Assembly: GCF_914768045.1 (NCBI RefSeq)
Contig: NZ_CAJZCD010000003.1
Location: 62,001-126,000 of the forward strand
From: Snodgrassella communis
GTDB lineage: Bacteria > Pseudomonadota > Gammaproteobacteria > Burkholderiales > Neisseriaceae
Direction of reading: 5' to 3'
Length of the DNA: 64,000 bases
Of this stretch, positions 27,828 to 38,659 are shown one piece after another. How positions within the stretch are numbered: the first letter of the stretch is position 1; every line of letters begins with the position of its first letter. The position numbers and the translations under genes are program-made. A model generated the notes under the pieces. That model ran no database searches, had not been told where the DNA came from, and worked only from the letters and a program-made list of their open reading frames with translations.

Positions 27828-29261
27828 TTATAACAGAAACAGGGTGGCCAGACCGAGAAAAATAAAAAAGCCGCCGGAGTCGGTAACAGCGGTAATCAGC
27901 ACACTGCTGCCCAGTGCCGGATCACGGCCGGCTTTCTGCATACATACCGGAATGAGCACGCCGACAGTAGCAGCCAGTAACAGATTCAACGTCATAGCAG
28001 CCACCATCACCAAACCAATGCCGACACTATGATAGAGAAAATAGGAAACTAAGCCCATCACTGAGCCCCAGATAATGCCATTGACGAGAGCAACGCCCTC
28101 TTCTTTGCGCAATAAACGCCACGCCTGACTATTACTAATCTGACCGGAAGTCATGGCACGTACAATCATGGTAATAGTCTGATTACCGGAATTACCACCA
28201 ATACCGGCTACAATCGGCATTAAGGTAGCCAGAGCAACAATTTTTTCAATTGAGTGTTCAAACATGCCAATCACGCGACTGGCCACAAAAGCCGTACACA
28301 GATTAACAGCCAGCCAGATCCAGCGGTTTTTTACCGAATCGAATACTGGTGCAAACAAATCTTCCTCTTCACGTAAACCGGCCATATTCAGCATATCGGT
28401 TTCTGATTCTTCACGAATTACGTCCACCATTTCATCTATGGTAATACGTCCGATTAATTTACAATTATTGTCTACTACCGGTGCGGTAACTAGATCATAA
28501 CGTTCAAATGCTGCGGCTGCTTCTTCGGCATCGTCTTCTGGACGGAAAGTAACCACATCATCAGCCATAACAGTAGAAACCAGCAAGTCCGGATCGGCTA
28601 CCAGTAAGCTGCGGATAGGCAATACGCCTTGCAGTACATCATAATTATCGACAACAAAGATTTTATCAGTATGGTCGGGCAGACGCTCAAACCGGCGCAG
28701 ATAACGCAATACCACTTCACAGCTTACATCGGCACGAATACTAACCAGCTCAAAATCCATCAATGCGCCAACCTGATTGTCCTCGAACGACATGGCGGCG
28801 GTAATCTGCGCCCGCTCTTCTTCATCGCGGCTGCTTATCGCCTCATAAACAACTTCTTTGGGCAAATCCGGTGCTAGCTCGGCTAGCTCATCAGCATCTA
28901 ACTTATCTACGGCGGCCAGCAGCTCCTGCTGTGCCATATTCTCAATCAGAGTTTCACGTACCGGATCTGAAACCTCCAGTAACACCTCACCATCTTCAGT
29001 AGGAGTGGCCAGCTTCCACACCAGCATACGTTCCTGCAATGGCAATGACTCCAGCAAGGTGGCCATATCAGCAGGATGTAATTCGTGCAGGATAGCAATC
29101 AGTTCAGTCAGTGCCTGCTGCTGCTCGGGCATCTGTAAATAAGATTGAGTGTGCGAATGGATATATTCAGCAACAGGTAAAAGAGTAGCAACCAGCTCAC
29201 AAATATGGTCAGTGTCTAGATGCAGACGTTCCTGCTCGCTGAAGTTACCGTGGTTATCCAT
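27828..29261 (-). CDS. mgtE: Magnesium transporter MgtE
   Basis: A 477-residue Mg2+ channel/transporter with the standard domains: an N-terminal superhelical domain (HPADMATLLESLP; LAPDLPKEVVYEAISS), two CBS repeats (about residues 165-290; IRADVSCEVVLRYLR, DDVVTFRPEDDAEEAAAAF) and five membrane helices in the last 180 residues with the pore signature PIVAGIGGNSGNQT. The family gates on cytosolic Mg2+ through acidic residues in the N and CBS domains. It is the first gene of a two-gene unit with prmC. Confidence 0.96.
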   Translation of the reverse strand: MDNHGNFSEQERLHLDTDHICELVATLLPVAEYIHSHTQSYLQMPEQQQALTELIAILHELHPADMATLLESLPLQERMLVWKLATPTEDGEVLLEVSDPVRETLIENMAQQELLAAVDKLDADELAELAPDLPKEVVYEAISSRDEEERAQITAAMSFEDNQVGALMDFELVSIRADVSCEVVLRYLRRFERLPDHTDKIFVVDNYDVLQGVLPIRSLLVADPDLLVSTVMADDVVTFRPEDDAEEAAAAFERYDLVTAPVVDNNCKLIGRITIDEMVDVIREESETDMLNMAGLREEEDLFAPVFDSVKNRWIWLAVNLCTAFVASRVIGMFEHSIEKIVALATLMPIVAGIGGNSGNQTITMIVRAMTSGQISNSQAWRLLRKEEGVALVNGIIWGSVMGLVSYFLYHSVGIGLVMVAAMTLNLLLAATVGVLIPVCMQKAGRDPALGSSVLITAVTDSGGFFIFLGLATLFLL

Positions 29262-29730
29262 TGTATCGTTGTCCTAATTGTTGCACCGTGCAATCCGGAG
29301 CATTCCCGCCGTGAGTACAGGCCGTATACTCTAATGCAACAGTATTTGCCTGATATGATAAATTAAAGCCTGCTTTGGCAGGCTATGGATATATTATTGT
29401 ACACGGATTTCAGCCAATGCTTAAAGCCAAGATCAAGGAACAGCGCAGAAAATATTTATCAAGATTGATGATTTCTCCCGCGACCGATACATAGGAATTT
29501 ACTCAGATAAGTCTCTATTTAACTCAGCGTTTTTTACAAACCGATGTCTTAGCCTAATGCGCTGATACCATTGATTGAACTTGCAACCATTGCCGGATTA
29601 GCTCAATTGCTTTTTTAAATATTGAATTATCAAGCAGAACCAGCATACCAAACAAATTTACTCATGCGAAAAACAGTAATATCGGCCACAAGCATTTGCT
29701 TTAATTGACATAGAATAAAACAGCGATAAT
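29262..29730. other. Spacer upstream of mgtE, nothing firm
   Basis: About 470 nt of spacer before the degraded coding fragments at 29731. I see no Mg2+-sensing M-box signature and no intact ORF. Confidence 0.5.
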
Positions 29731-29891
29731 AGAATTGATTATTTTCAGGTATTTTTACCAGATGATTTAAAACATCAGCTTACGCTCTTAAAAGATAAAA
29801 AAACATAATAGTCTGAATAAAATTTAATCAACTAAAAAATCAAAGTAATGACTACTTTTATAATAATTTTTTGTTTACCGGCGAAACCTAA
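29731..29891 (+). pseudogene. Remnant of an immunity-like (YwqK/MORN-type) gene family
   Basis: Two coding scraps remain on the plus strand. Positions 29731-29808 read RIDYFQVFLPDDLKHQLTLL ending at a TAA, the C-terminus of one gene. Positions 29847-29891 read NDYFYNNFLFTGET followed by a stop, part of a second gene copy. Both match, at residue level, the decayed minus-strand locus at 61382-62028 (IDYFQAFLPDDLKQQLI and NHYFYNDILFTGKAY). Stops and frame breaks show they are not expressed as full proteins. Confidence 0.7.
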
Positions 29892-30667
29892 GGTCACTAC
29901 AAGAATCCGTTTTTTATTAATTTATAATTATTCAGCTAAAATAACCCTATCTGAAATAGAAATTCGGTATGATGAGAATAATAGAGAATTATAAAATCAA
30001 AAAATCACTGAATAGCAAATTGTATCAATAAAATGGTACAAATTTAGCCAAACTATCAATAATATAATCAGTAATAAAAAGTATTATCCTATCACCCTAA
30101 ATAGACTAACTTCTTTTGTATAGAAATTGCAGTTAATACATATAGTTCAATAAAAATTCTGCATTTAAAATTCATATCGCATATCCAATTATCAGCAAAA
30201 TATGCAAACAACAAAATCATACCAGCCCAATCAACATAAATTATTAATCTTAAACAACATATTTATTAAAAATATTAAATCTTATTTTATGTTTAGCAGA
30301 TTAATAGTAACCATACTTTGAAAGAACTATGAAAGAATATACGGCGGTAACAAAGTTAGAGCTTAGCAGAGCAAAAGCGACTTTGACTGATGATAGGCAT
30401 ATATGCGGTATCAAAATTGGTTTTGAAAGTGATTGTTGCCAGCGTTACTATATCAGATGCTCACATCCACGTTCAGGATTGATGTCTGGTTTCATACCGC
30501 CAACTACTGCTGCCTCAACCACACCATAACCATTAATATCATCATCACAAAATAGTCAGATACACATAGTACTTACCCAATTAAAGCCATATCTATAGCC
30601 GATTCAGTTTTCCTGCCCCACTACAGACAAATACCGGACTGTCTGAAGTATTGCCAAAACTGATCTC
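29892..30667. other. AT-rich spacer, nothing recognised
   Basis: About 780 nt of low-GC DNA before the end of rpoE. A 66-codon frame at 30329-30529 exists but has no ribosome site and no protein-like composition, so I do not call it. I see no anti-sigma gene here. Confidence 0.55.
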
Positions 30668-31264
30668 CTATTCACGTTCAAATCTGGTTTTAATTTGCAC
30701 CGACAAAATTTCACGAGCCCGTGCAATACGCGAGCGCACAGTACCAACCGGACAACCTATCACATGAGCAATTTCCTCATACGTTAAACCATTAACTTCC
30801 GACAATATAATTGGCTGCCGTAAACTGACAGGCAAATTATCAATGGCCTCATCCACAGCATCAATCAATTCGCGATTAAGCAGTTGCGCTTCCGGCGTGT
30901 GATAATCAGACAGATATTCCAGAACATCAATCTGTTCGCCATCGTCATCCACAATCTCAGTAATCATCTGAGGTTCCCGCCCGGAAATAGCAGCCATAGA
31001 TTTTGCTGTATTCATTCCAATGCAGCATAACCACGTATAAAACTGACTATCAGCACGAAATTGTGGTAACGCCTTATAAGCTTTGAGGAACGTTTCCTGT
31101 ACTAAATCCAGCGTTATTTGCTCATCATGAGTAAAACGATGCAGAAAATGGTTTAAACGACGTTGATATTTATTGACAAGTAAACTAAAAATCTGTGCAT
31201 CACCCTGCTGAGCCTTACGCACCAACATCTGCTCTTCAACCTGTTGAGTACGGTTATCATGCAT
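30668..31264 (-). CDS. rpoE: ECF RNA polymerase sigma factor RpoE
   Basis: A 198-residue ECF sigma factor. Region 2 is visible as VNKYQRRLNHFLHRFTHD...LVQETFLKAYKALPQFR (about residues 27-72) and region 4 as DEAIDNLPVSLRQPIILSEVNGLTYEEIAHVIGCPVGTVRSRIARAREIL (about 135-185). It is close to the RpoE/AlgU type, which controls envelope-stress genes. In other Neisseria an anti-sigma gene follows; here the sequence downstream to 29892 lacks one. Two direct repeats (31280-31315) lie directly before the start. Confidence 0.92.
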   Translation of the reverse strand: MHDNRTQQVEEQMLVRKAQQGDAQIFSLLVNKYQRRLNHFLHRFTHDEQITLDLVQETFLKAYKALPQFRADSQFYTWLCCIGMNTAKSMAAISGREPQMITEIVDDDGEQIDVLEYLSDYHTPEAQLLNRELIDAVDEAIDNLPVSLRQPIILSEVNGLTYEEIAHVIGCPVGTVRSRIARAREILSVQIKTRFERE

Positions 31265-31279
31265 ACTGGTATCCTCTAA

Positions 31280-31315
31280 TTATTGTTATTGCATCAATAG
31301 TTATCGTTATTGCAT
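31280..31315 (-). promoter_or_regulatory. Tandem direct repeats upstream of rpoE
   Basis: TTATTGTTATTGCAT (31280-31294) and TTATCGTTATTGCAT (31301-31315) differ by one base and are spaced 21 bp apart, two helical turns, just 16 nt before the rpoE start. A regulator could bind both on one face of the helix. Confidence 0.45.
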
Positions 31316-31361
31316 TAATCAGCAGCTGAATCTGCGATAAATATAGTATCAGTTTTCTGAT

Positions 31362-32687
31362 TTATAATCTGATAGGCAAATCCTCCATAAACGGCATCCA
31401 GCCATTAACCACACCAATATCAGTTGCCACAGCCACATTAATAACAGCAACACACTGATTATTCGAATCACACAAGACCGGCCAAACAGCACGCATAAAA
31501 GGTGGAATTTTCCGTTCCTGTAATAATTTCTTAACCTTTTTTCTTCCTCCTCGCAAAACAATTGTATCCTGAACATGCACTTGACGCACCGTCCACTCAG
31601 CAATAATTTCTGCCAAGCCAAAACTATGCCGATTCCATTGCAAATAGTGGGCAGCAACCAACTGCCGGCAGGCTACTGGCAACTGTCCAAACCAGCGCCA
31701 TTGCCCGTTGACCTCATGTCTGTCAATCCACAATCTGGAATCATAATAGATTATACAAGCCTGAGGCAAAGACCATTGTGCACCATTTTTACTTTCCATT
31801 AACTGTCGTTCAAATTCTATCAGCGCAGCCGCTGTTGACATCCCCAGACAGTTTTTATGTGCAAACAAGCGTAACTGCTGCCGGCGCCGTACCCCACTCA
31901 AAGTACGCCATAAAGGTATCTGAAATCCCTGCTGTTGTGCATGAATCATTGCCCAGTCAGCTTCGACCACCTCATCCAGCAAAGCTAGCTCATCCTGTAA
32001 GCGCCCAACCGCTGCTTCAATCTGCGTATCCAGATTCGGTAAATGCTCACGCCAGTGAGGTAAACCATCCAGACGTAGCCAGTTGCGCAAATAAGCACAA
32101 TTACTGTTACTGTCATCCTCAATATGCACCAACTGCATCTCATCAGCATAAGCCTGTAACTGCTGGCGTGAAAAATGCAACAATGGCCGCCACAAAGCGG
32201 TACGTTCAGTTAATTTGCGCACAGCTGGCATAGCCGAAAGTGAACGTAAACCACCTCCACGCAATGCCCCCAAAAAAAAGGTTTCTATCTGATCATCCCG
32301 GTGATGTGCCAGTACCACTGCATCCGCCTCACTATCAGCATAAACCTGATACCGAACCTTACGAGCCGCAGCCTCAAGTCCCTCACCGACAGCACACACA
32401 TCCACCTTAACTATCTTTAGCGGCACCGACCAAGATGCGCATAACTGCTGACAAAAAGCAGCCCATTCATCTGCATGACGGCTTAATCCATGATGTACAT
32501 GAATGGCAGACACCTCAAGCGGCAAACGGTGACGTAAAAGAGTCAAAGCATGCAACAGAACTACCGAATCCAGCCCGCCACTAAGACCGACAGACAAAAT
32601 ACAACGGCCAGCCATAGTGGCTGACCATTGTTGCGCAATACTGTCACATAATTGGATACAAAATTTATTTACCGCTGAACTGACCAT
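31362..32687 (-). CDS. tilS: tRNA(Ile)-lysidine synthase
   Basis: A 441-residue enzyme that converts C34 of the CAU-anticodon tRNA-Ile to lysidine so that it reads AUA. The PP-loop ATP site is [18 protein letters not shown] (residues 29-46). [29 protein letters not shown] and [11 protein letters not shown] are the family landmarks, and the C-terminal domains ([34 protein letters not shown]) are present. Its start overlaps the accA end by 23 nt, indicating coupling. Confidence 0.96.
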   Translation of the reverse strand: MVSSAVNKFCIQLCDSIAQQWSATMAGRCILSVGLSGGLDSVVLLHALTLLRHRLPLEVSAIHVHHGLSRHADEWAAFCQQLCASWSVPLKIVKVDVCAVGEGLEAAARKVRYQVYADSEADAVVLAHHRDDQIETFFLGALRGGGLRSLSAMPAVRKLTERTALWRPLLHFSRQQLQAYADEMQLVHIEDDSNSNCAYLRNWLRLDGLPHWREHLPNLDTQIEAAVGRLQDELALLDEVVEADWAMIHAQQQGFQIPLWRTLSGVRRRQQLRLFAHKNCLGMSTAAALIEFERQLMESKNGAQWSLPQACIIYYDSRLWIDRHEVNGQWRWFGQLPVACRQLVAAHYLQWNRHSFGLAEIIAEWTVRQVHVQDTIVLRGGRKKVKKLLQERKIPPFMRAVWPVLCDSNNQCVAVINVAVATDIGVVNGWMPFMEDLPIRL

Positions 32688-33624
32688 AATTCATCAGGCG
32701 ATCAAAGCGACGCGTCAATAAAGTCGACAACTGTTTACCTTTAGCTTCTTGCAGCTGGCGGGTAAGTACAGATTTAACTCGCTGCATAATTTCCGGATAA
32801 TTACGATGAGCGCCCCCCAATGGTTCCTCAATCACAGTATCAATCAGCTTCAGCTCATACAGGCGTTTGGCCGTAATACCCAGTGCCTGAGCAGCTTCCG
32901 GCGCTTTTTCAGCCGTTTTCCACAGAATCGAAGCACAACCTTCCGGCGAAATCACAGAATAGGTAGAAAACTGCAACATATTTACATAATCGCCCACAGC
33001 AATAGCCAATGCCCCGCCCGAGCCACCTTCACCAATTATCGTACAAATCACCGGTACCCGCAGCCGCGCCAGCTCATACAGATTACGACCAATTGCCTCA
33101 GACTGGCCACGCTCTTCTGCCCCGATACCCGGATAAGCTCCCGGTGTATCAATAAAAGTCAGCAAAGGAATCTGAAATTTTTCTGCCAGCTTCATCAAAC
33201 GCAAAGCCTTGCGATAACCCTCTGGCTTAGGCATACCAAAATTCCGGCGAATTTTTTCCTTGGTATCACGACCTTTCTGATGGCCGATTACCATAACACT
33301 TTCACCATTAAAGCGCGCCAGACCACCTACAATAGCAGCATCATCAGCAAATGCACGATCACCGTGCAACTCCTCAAAATCAGTACACAGCGCATCAATA
33401 TAGTCTAAAGTATAAGGACGCTGCGCATGACGTGATACCTGCGAAATCTGCACTGGTGTCAGCTTGGCAAAAAGATTTTTGGTTAAATCATCGCTTTTCT
33501 TCTTCAGGCGCGCGATTTCTTCGGAAATATCCACAGCCGATTCATCCTGCACAAAGCGCAGCTCGTCAATTTTCTGTACCAGCTCGGCTATAGGTTGTTC
33601 AAAATCCAAAAAAATCTGTTTCAT
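32665..33624 (-). CDS. accA: Acetyl-CoA carboxylase carboxyltransferase subunit alpha
   Basis: A 319-residue subunit that transfers the carboxyl from carboxybiotin to acetyl-CoA, the first step of fatty-acid synthesis, together with AccD. The signatures are [75 protein letters not shown] and [15 protein letters not shown]. It precedes and overlaps tilS. The biotin carrier and carboxylase genes (accB-accC) are separate at the end of the window. Confidence 0.97.
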   Translation of the reverse strand: MKQIFLDFEQPIAELVQKIDELRFVQDESAVDISEEIARLKKKSDDLTKNLFAKLTPVQISQVSRHAQRPYTLDYIDALCTDFEELHGDRAFADDAAIVGGLARFNGESVMVIGHQKGRDTKEKIRRNFGMPKPEGYRKALRLMKLAEKFQIPLLTFIDTPGAYPGIGAEERGQSEAIGRNLYELARLRVPVICTIIGEGGSGGALAIAVGDYVNMLQFSTYSVISPEGCASILWKTAEKAPEAAQALGITAKRLYELKLIDTVIEEPLGGAHRNYPEIMQRVKSVLTRQLQEAKGKQLSTLLTRRFDRLMNYGQFSGK

Positions 33625-34031
33625 TGTTAAGATATCCGCAAAAACATGTCGCAGCTATGATACGCGAAGAAATGAAGCTATGCAGCCCCAAATAACAAAA
33701 ACCTGATACCGCATATCAACAAATAATATATAAACACATGATTTCCATAAAAAATAATTATAGAAAACATCTGAATCACCTTCAGCATATCCAGCTAACA
33801 TTACCAAATTTCATTACATTTTAACCATATACAGCAACAACTTACCCAGACAGCATCAGCCAACATGTCAGCAAAATAAGTATCCGGCAATAAATAAATC
33901 TACAGCAGGATATATGCAACAATATGCATTAACAGCTTGCCAAAATTGGGAATTACCCGCTAAAATTGGCGATTTTCTGTTATATTGGCAGAAGAAAATT
34001 ACTTCGATTTTTTCACTAAGGAATATACACA
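33625..34031. other. Divergent promoter region between accA and rpsP
   Basis: About 400 AT-rich nt between two divergently read operons. A TATATT box (33981-33986) lies about 45 nt before the rpsP start, followed by AAGGAATA as ribosome site; a matching -35 is not clear. No gene is visible. Confidence 0.45.
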
Positions 34032-34280
34032 ATGGTAGTTATCCGTTTGGCTCGCGGTGGTTCTAAACACCGTCCTTTCTATAACATCGTCGTAACTGAC
34101 TCTCACAACCGTCGCGACGGTCGCTTTATCGAACGCGTTGGCTTTTACAACCCTGTTGCCAATGAAAAACAGGAACGCGTACGTCTGAGCGCAGACCGTC
34201 TGAACCACTGGATTGGTCAGGGTGCGCAATTAAGCGAAGCTGTTGCCAAACTGGTTAAAGAGCAAAAGGCTGCGGCCTGA
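34032..34280 (+). CDS. rpsP: 30S ribosomal protein S16
   Basis: An 82-residue S16: [41 protein letters not shown] is the standard start. It is first in the rpsP-rimM-trmD-rplS operon. AAGGAA precedes the ATG. The coding DNA contains ACCGTCTGAA (34195-34204), one mismatch from the neisserial uptake word. Confidence 0.98.
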   Translation: MVVIRLARGGSKHRPFYNIVVTDSHNRRDGRFIERVGFYNPVANEKQERVRLSADRLNHWIGQGAQLSEAVAKLVKEQKAAA

Positions 34281-34296
34281 TTCAGCAGTAAAGCAG

Positions 34297-34809
34297 ATGA
34301 ATAGTACACAGCCACAATGGGTAGCAATGGGCTACATTAAGGGCGTATTTGGCGTAAAGGGCTGGGTGAAAGTCCATTCCGATACCGAATATACCGACAG
34401 CCTGCTCGACTATCCACAATGGCAGCTGAGCAAAGATGGACAGATCAAAACTGTAAGCATTGCCGAAAGTAAAATCAGCGGTGATGAATTACAGGTGAGG
34501 TTTGATGGAATAAACGATCGTGACAGCGCAGCATTACTGCGTGGCTTTACTATCGAAATAGACCGTGCCAGCTTTGCCGAAACTGATGATGATGAGTATT
34601 ACTGGACAGACCTGATTGGCCTGAGTGTCATTAACCGTACACAGGAAAATCTGGGTATTGTCAGCTCATTAATGCAGACCGGTGCGCATGACGTGCTAGT
34701 AGTAGATGGTGCCTTTGGCCGCAAACTGATTCCCTTTGTCGCCCAGTACATTGACGAAGTAAGCCTGCCACAACAGCAGATTTGTGTCGACTGGGGCAGC
34801 GACTACTGA
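34297..34809 (+). CDS. rimM: Ribosome maturation factor RimM
   Basis: A 170-residue 30S maturation factor that binds S19 and aids assembly of the 16S head. I start at ATG 34297 ([28 protein letters not shown]); the longer frame from 34243 overlaps rpsP. The PRC-barrel C-terminal half includes [20 protein letters not shown] and [15 protein letters not shown]. The stop overlaps the trmD start (TGATG). Confidence 0.95.
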   Translation: MNSTQPQWVAMGYIKGVFGVKGWVKVHSDTEYTDSLLDYPQWQLSKDGQIKTVSIAESKISGDELQVRFDGINDRDSAALLRGFTIEIDRASFAETDDDEYYWTDLIGLSVINRTQENLGIVSSLMQTGAHDVLVVDGAFGRKLIPFVAQYIDEVSLPQQQICVDWGSDY

Positions 34810-35555
34810 TGCACATTCAGGCCATCACCCTGTTTCCGGAAATGTTTACTGCCCTTACCGACAGTGGCGTAACCGGACGTGCCTTACAACAGGGCATCTG
34901 GCAGTTTGCAGCAATTAACCCGCGGCAGTTTGCTGATAATCCACAGGGCTATATTGATGACCGTCCGTTTGGCGGTGGCCCCGGAATGATTATGATGGCT
35001 CCGCCCTTACAGGCAGCCATAGATGCAGCCAGACAAAGCAGCCCGCAGGGACGACTGATTTACATGAGCCCTCAGGGCAAACCGCTGAATCATATGCAGG
35101 CAGCCAGTCTGGCCAGAGAACCGGCGCTGATTGTACTGTGTGGTCGTTACGAGGGTATTGATGAACGTATTCTCACCAGCAACGAAGTAACCGAAATCAG
35201 TATTGGCGACTTTGTGGTTTCCGGTGGAGAATTACCGGCCATGATGTTAATGGACGCAGTAATCCGCCTGCTACCCGGCACACTTGGTGATGCACGCTCA
35301 GCAGTAGAAGATTCATTTGCCAATGGTTTACTTGATTGCCCGCATTACACCCGTCCGGTAGAATTTCGTCAACAGACAGTTCCCGACGTTTTACGTAGCG
35401 GTAATCATGCTTTAATCGCTCAATGGCGATTAACTCAGGCGCTCAGGCGCACACTGACACGTCGTCCGGATTTACTGGCCGATCGTGGATTAACCCCAGA
35501 GGAATCCAGACTCTTGCAGCATATCAGACAAGAGGAACGGGACATCCCATTATAA
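34809..35555 (+). CDS. trmD: tRNA (guanine-N1)-methyltransferase
   Basis: A 248-residue SPOUT enzyme that methylates G37 next to the anticodon and prevents +1 frameshifting. The family motifs [34 protein letters not shown] and [26 protein letters not shown] (trefoil-knot SAM site) are visible, with the C-terminal [17 protein letters not shown]. The start is the ATG overlapping the rimM stop. Confidence 0.97.
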   Translation: MHIQAITLFPEMFTALTDSGVTGRALQQGIWQFAAINPRQFADNPQGYIDDRPFGGGPGMIMMAPPLQAAIDAARQSSPQGRLIYMSPQGKPLNHMQAASLAREPALIVLCGRYEGIDERILTSNEVTEISIGDFVVSGGELPAMMLMDAVIRLLPGTLGDARSAVEDSFANGLLDCPHYTRPVEFRQQTVPDVLRSGNHALIAQWRLTQALRRTLTRRPDLLADRGLTPEESRLLQHIRQEERDIPL

Positions 35556-35568
35556 TAGGAAGCTTAAC

Positions 35569-35934
35569 ATGAACTTGATTCAACAATTAGAGCAGGAAGA
35601 AATCGCTCGTCTGAATAAAGAAATCCCGGCATTTGCGCCTGGTGATACCGTGGTTGTATCTGTACGCGTTACCGAAGGTAGCCGTACCCGTTTACAAGCC
35701 TACGAAGGCATTGTAATCGCCCGTCGCAACCGTGGCCTGAACAGCAACTTCATCGTACGTAAGATTTCCAGCGGTGAAGGTGTGGAACGTACATTCCAGT
35801 TATACTCTCCAGCCGTTGAAAAAATCGAAGTTAAACGCCGTGGTGATGTACGCCGTGCCAAACTGTATTACCTGCGTGGCTTAACCGGTAAAGCTGCCCG
35901 TATTCGTGAAAAACTGCCGGCTCGCAAAGCCTAA
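35569..35934 (+). CDS. rplS: 50S ribosomal protein L19
   Basis: A 121-residue L19: [40 protein letters not shown] and [13 protein letters not shown] are the conserved core. It is the last gene of the rpsP operon, 13 nt after trmD, and is followed by a strong terminator. Confidence 0.98.
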   Translation: MNLIQQLEQEEIARLNKEIPAFAPGDTVVVSVRVTEGSRTRLQAYEGIVIARRNRGLNSNFIVRKISSGEGVERTFQLYSPAVEKIEVKRRGDVRRAKLYYLRGLTGKAARIREKLPARKA

Positions 35935-35979
35935 GCAGCATACACCATACATTAGCTGCCTATGGCAGACTAATCCTGA

Positions 35980-36007
35980 GGCCGAATTCATTAATTCGGC
36001 CTTTTTT
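35980..36007 (+). terminator. Intrinsic terminator of the rpsP operon
   Basis: GGCCGAATT and AATTCGGCC form a 9-bp stem with a 4-nt loop followed by six T residues, 45 nt after rplS. Confidence 0.93.
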
Positions 36008-36298
36008 CTTTGATTGCTGCACTAAACCACCTAGAATCCCTGTCTGCTACCAGCATATCAAAGCAGATAACAAACCATCAATATCTGGAAATTTAAACCA
36101 ACTACTCGCCATAGCTTATCCCCCTTCCTTATCTGAGGTTTATCCTGCTTAAAGTTGCCCGAAAAATATCAGCCAGAATATACCCGCAATAAACCTTACC
36201 AATTTCAGCACCGTAAAAAGCTGAAAAATGTTAAAATTGCCCAGTTTTTGTCTACTTCATCTCAATCAGCTTTGTTCTTGTCCAAAGGAAGCACACTA

Positions 36299-37333
36299 AT
36301 GAGCCAGTCCCTGAGTTATCGTGATGCCGGTGTTGATATTAACGCTGGCGATTCGCTGGTCGAAAAGATTAAGCCATTTGCTAAACGCACCATGCGCCCC
36401 GAAGTATTAGGCGATCTGGGCGGCTTTGGCGCACTGGTCGAAATCAGCCAGAAATACCGCCAGCCAGTACTGGTATCCGGTACTGATGGCGTAGGCACCA
36501 AACTAAAACTGGCTTTTGAATGGGATCAACACGATACCGTCGGCATCGATCTGGTGGCCATGAGCGTCAATGACATTCTGGTACAGGGAGCGGAACCACT
36601 GTTTTTTCTGGACTACTTTGCCTGTGGCAAACTGGATGTTGAATGTGCAGCAACAGTGATTAAAGGCATTGCTGCCGGTTGTGAACAATCAGGATGCGCC
36701 CTGATTGGCGGTGAAACCGCCGAAATGCCCGGCATGTACCCAGATGGCGAATATGATTTGGCCGGCTTTGCCGTAGGCGTAGTTGAAAAAGAACAGGTCA
36801 TCAACGGACGCAGTATTGTAGCCGGTGATATTGTACTGGGACTCGCCTCTAATGGTATTCATTCCAACGGCTATTCATTAGTGCGCAAAATTATTGAGCG
36901 TGCCCAACCTGAACTGGACGCAGAATTCGAAAATGGCAAAACCCTGCGGCAGGCCATCATCGCCCCTACCCGTTTATACGTTAAGCCCGTTCTGGCTGCA
37001 TTAAAACAGTTTACCATCAAGGGTATGGCACACATTACCGGTGGGGGCATCAGCGAAAACGTCCCCCGTATCCTGCCAGATAACACCGTTGCCACAATAG
37101 ACGCACAGTCTTGGCCACTGCCAAAACTTTTCCAGTGGCTACAACAGGCCGGACAAGTAGATATACAGGAAATGTATCGTACCTTTAATTGCGGTATCGG
37201 CATGGTAGTGATTGTAGATGCCGCAGACGCTGTTGCGGTACAGCACTTTCTACAGCAGCAGGGCGAAACTGTTTACCAGATTGGCACCATTCGTACACGT
37301 CAGGGTGATGAACATCAAACGCAAATAGCATAA
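36299..37333 (+). CDS. purM: Phosphoribosylformylglycinamidine cyclo-ligase (AIR synthase)
   Basis: A 344-residue purine enzyme forming aminoimidazole ribonucleotide from FGAM and ATP. I start at ATG 36299 ([26 protein letters not shown]) with AAGGAAGC upstream; the longer frame from 36155 adds 48 unrelated residues. Typical motifs are [58 protein letters not shown] and [14 protein letters not shown]. It is transcribed alone and has its own terminator; the other pur genes lie elsewhere in the window. Confidence 0.97.
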   Translation: MSQSLSYRDAGVDINAGDSLVEKIKPFAKRTMRPEVLGDLGGFGALVEISQKYRQPVLVSGTDGVGTKLKLAFEWDQHDTVGIDLVAMSVNDILVQGAEPLFFLDYFACGKLDVECAATVIKGIAAGCEQSGCALIGGETAEMPGMYPDGEYDLAGFAVGVVEKEQVINGRSIVAGDIVLGLASNGIHSNGYSLVRKIIERAQPELDAEFENGKTLRQAIIAPTRLYVKPVLAALKQFTIKGMAHITGGGISENVPRILPDNTVATIDAQSWPLPKLFQWLQQAGQVDIQEMYRTFNCGIGMVVIVDAADAVAVQHFLQQQGETVYQIGTIRTRQGDEHQTQIA

Positions 37334-37360
37334 AAAATTACATCTACAGAATATAAAACA

Positions 37361-37397
37361 AAAGCCCAGTATCAGCTTCCGCAAATTTCTGGGCTTT
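37361..37397 (+). terminator. Intrinsic terminator of purM
   Basis: AAAGCCCAG and CTGGGCTTT pair across a 19-nt loop, followed by T residues, about 30 nt after the purM stop. Confidence 0.8.
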
Positions 37398-37691
37398 TAT
37401 CAGATTAATCTGGTCAGGTAATACTGATAACTAATTAACTTTGTAGTGAAAAGCACTTTCGTCTGTCGCAAGCAAAACTACTCTCCTTAGGAAGCTTTTC
37501 CATAGACAAGTTATATAAAATCTTACTTCTTTATTAAGACTTCAAGGATTATTAAATGATTCAGATAAATCAGAATGGTGCCTAAACAAACTAATCATTC
37601 CTGTGCAAACAACGATACAATATTAAAGAATAAATAATTTTTTACAACCATCATAATAGATAACCCAAACACATGACACTAAAAATTTAAA
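37398..37691. other. AT-rich spacer, nothing recognised
   Basis: About 290 nt after purM with no gene or RNA that I can support. The base composition falls markedly from here to about 40.1 kb. Confidence 0.5.
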
Positions 37692-38659
37692 TCATTGATT
37701 CTGTAATAATTCATTTAAATCTTCAAAGCTTAATTTAACTTTATCTGTGCTATCTTTGCGCCATTTTAGAGCTTTTCCCTTAATTCTACTTTTAATTTCT
37801 TTGGTTAATTCGAATGCTTCTCCAGATATATTTTTTAAAAAATCAATAAGATAAAAATTACCTTTTGATTTATCGACGACAATTTTCTGGCAACAAAAAC
37901 TTGATTTTATTCCTTCGTTCATTCATACATAAAATAATCTCAATTTCTCTATAGTCTTTCTCATACTTACGCTTAATCTTAAAACATTCATGCTTATCAA
38001 AATTCAGTTGCTCACAAGAATTTTCTTTTCCAACTTTCGCTTCAATATATTTCATCGCCTCCTCATCCATATAACTATCCCAAATTAAAATTGCCAATTC
38101 AGGTGGAATTTCTTTTTTTAAATAATCTTCCAAACTTGAATCTATACAATTTGAATTTAACCAAATTCTGGATTTTGAATGTTTTTTCTATATTTTTTAG
38201 TTCATTATTAAAATTTTCATTCTTACAATCGAATACTTTATCTAAAGCTTTTACTTCAGCACTTTCTTTTAAATAGTCTAAATACAACTCTTTATTCTTT
38301 ATGTAAAGGCACATATCTTGAATAAATTTCAGCCCTTTTTGAGTAAAATTGACGCTCCCTATAACAGTAATATCTGGCTTTATCATATAAAGCTTCCAAT
38401 GAACGCTATCGTCATATCTGAAATCAATATAAAATTTAAAATTATTATTCTCCTCAGCCTCTTCAATGCAAAAATCTATCAAATCAATAGAAGAAAAGGC
38501 ATTGATCGTACCCATAATAAGTTTAACCTGATTATGTTGGGCAAGTAATTATTTTATATCAGATTCATTTCCACTTATAAAAGCACAAACAATAGTAAAT
38601 TTTTTATTATAACTTTGTAGTAAAATTTCACGCAGACAATCTTCTCTCAAAATTTTCAT
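37692..38659 (-). pseudogene. Broken phospholipase-D-like nuclease gene
   Basis: On the minus strand a gene begins at ATG 38659 (MKILREDCLREILL...) and is disrupted three times: an in-frame TAA after 36 codons, a +1 shift near 38110 at a run of seven A (removing one A rejoins FGRLFKK to EIPPELAILIW), and another shift near 37880-37915. The joined protein has a PLD half-site: HWKLYMI then GSVNFTQKGL, the HxK...GS.NFT pattern of PLD-type nucleases. The region is far more AT-rich than the neighbours, indicating transfer. It may be a former restriction or defence nuclease, now dead, or a set of homopolymer sequencing errors. Confidence 0.78.

Noticed and set aside
29262-29730. Search for an Mg2+ riboswitch (M-box) or similar leader upstream of mgtE
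   Set aside because: No recognisable conserved M-box elements are visible in the minus-strand leader.
30329-30529. 66-codon ORF in the spacer before rpoE
   Set aside because: No ribosome site, odd composition and no protein-like pattern; probably non-coding.
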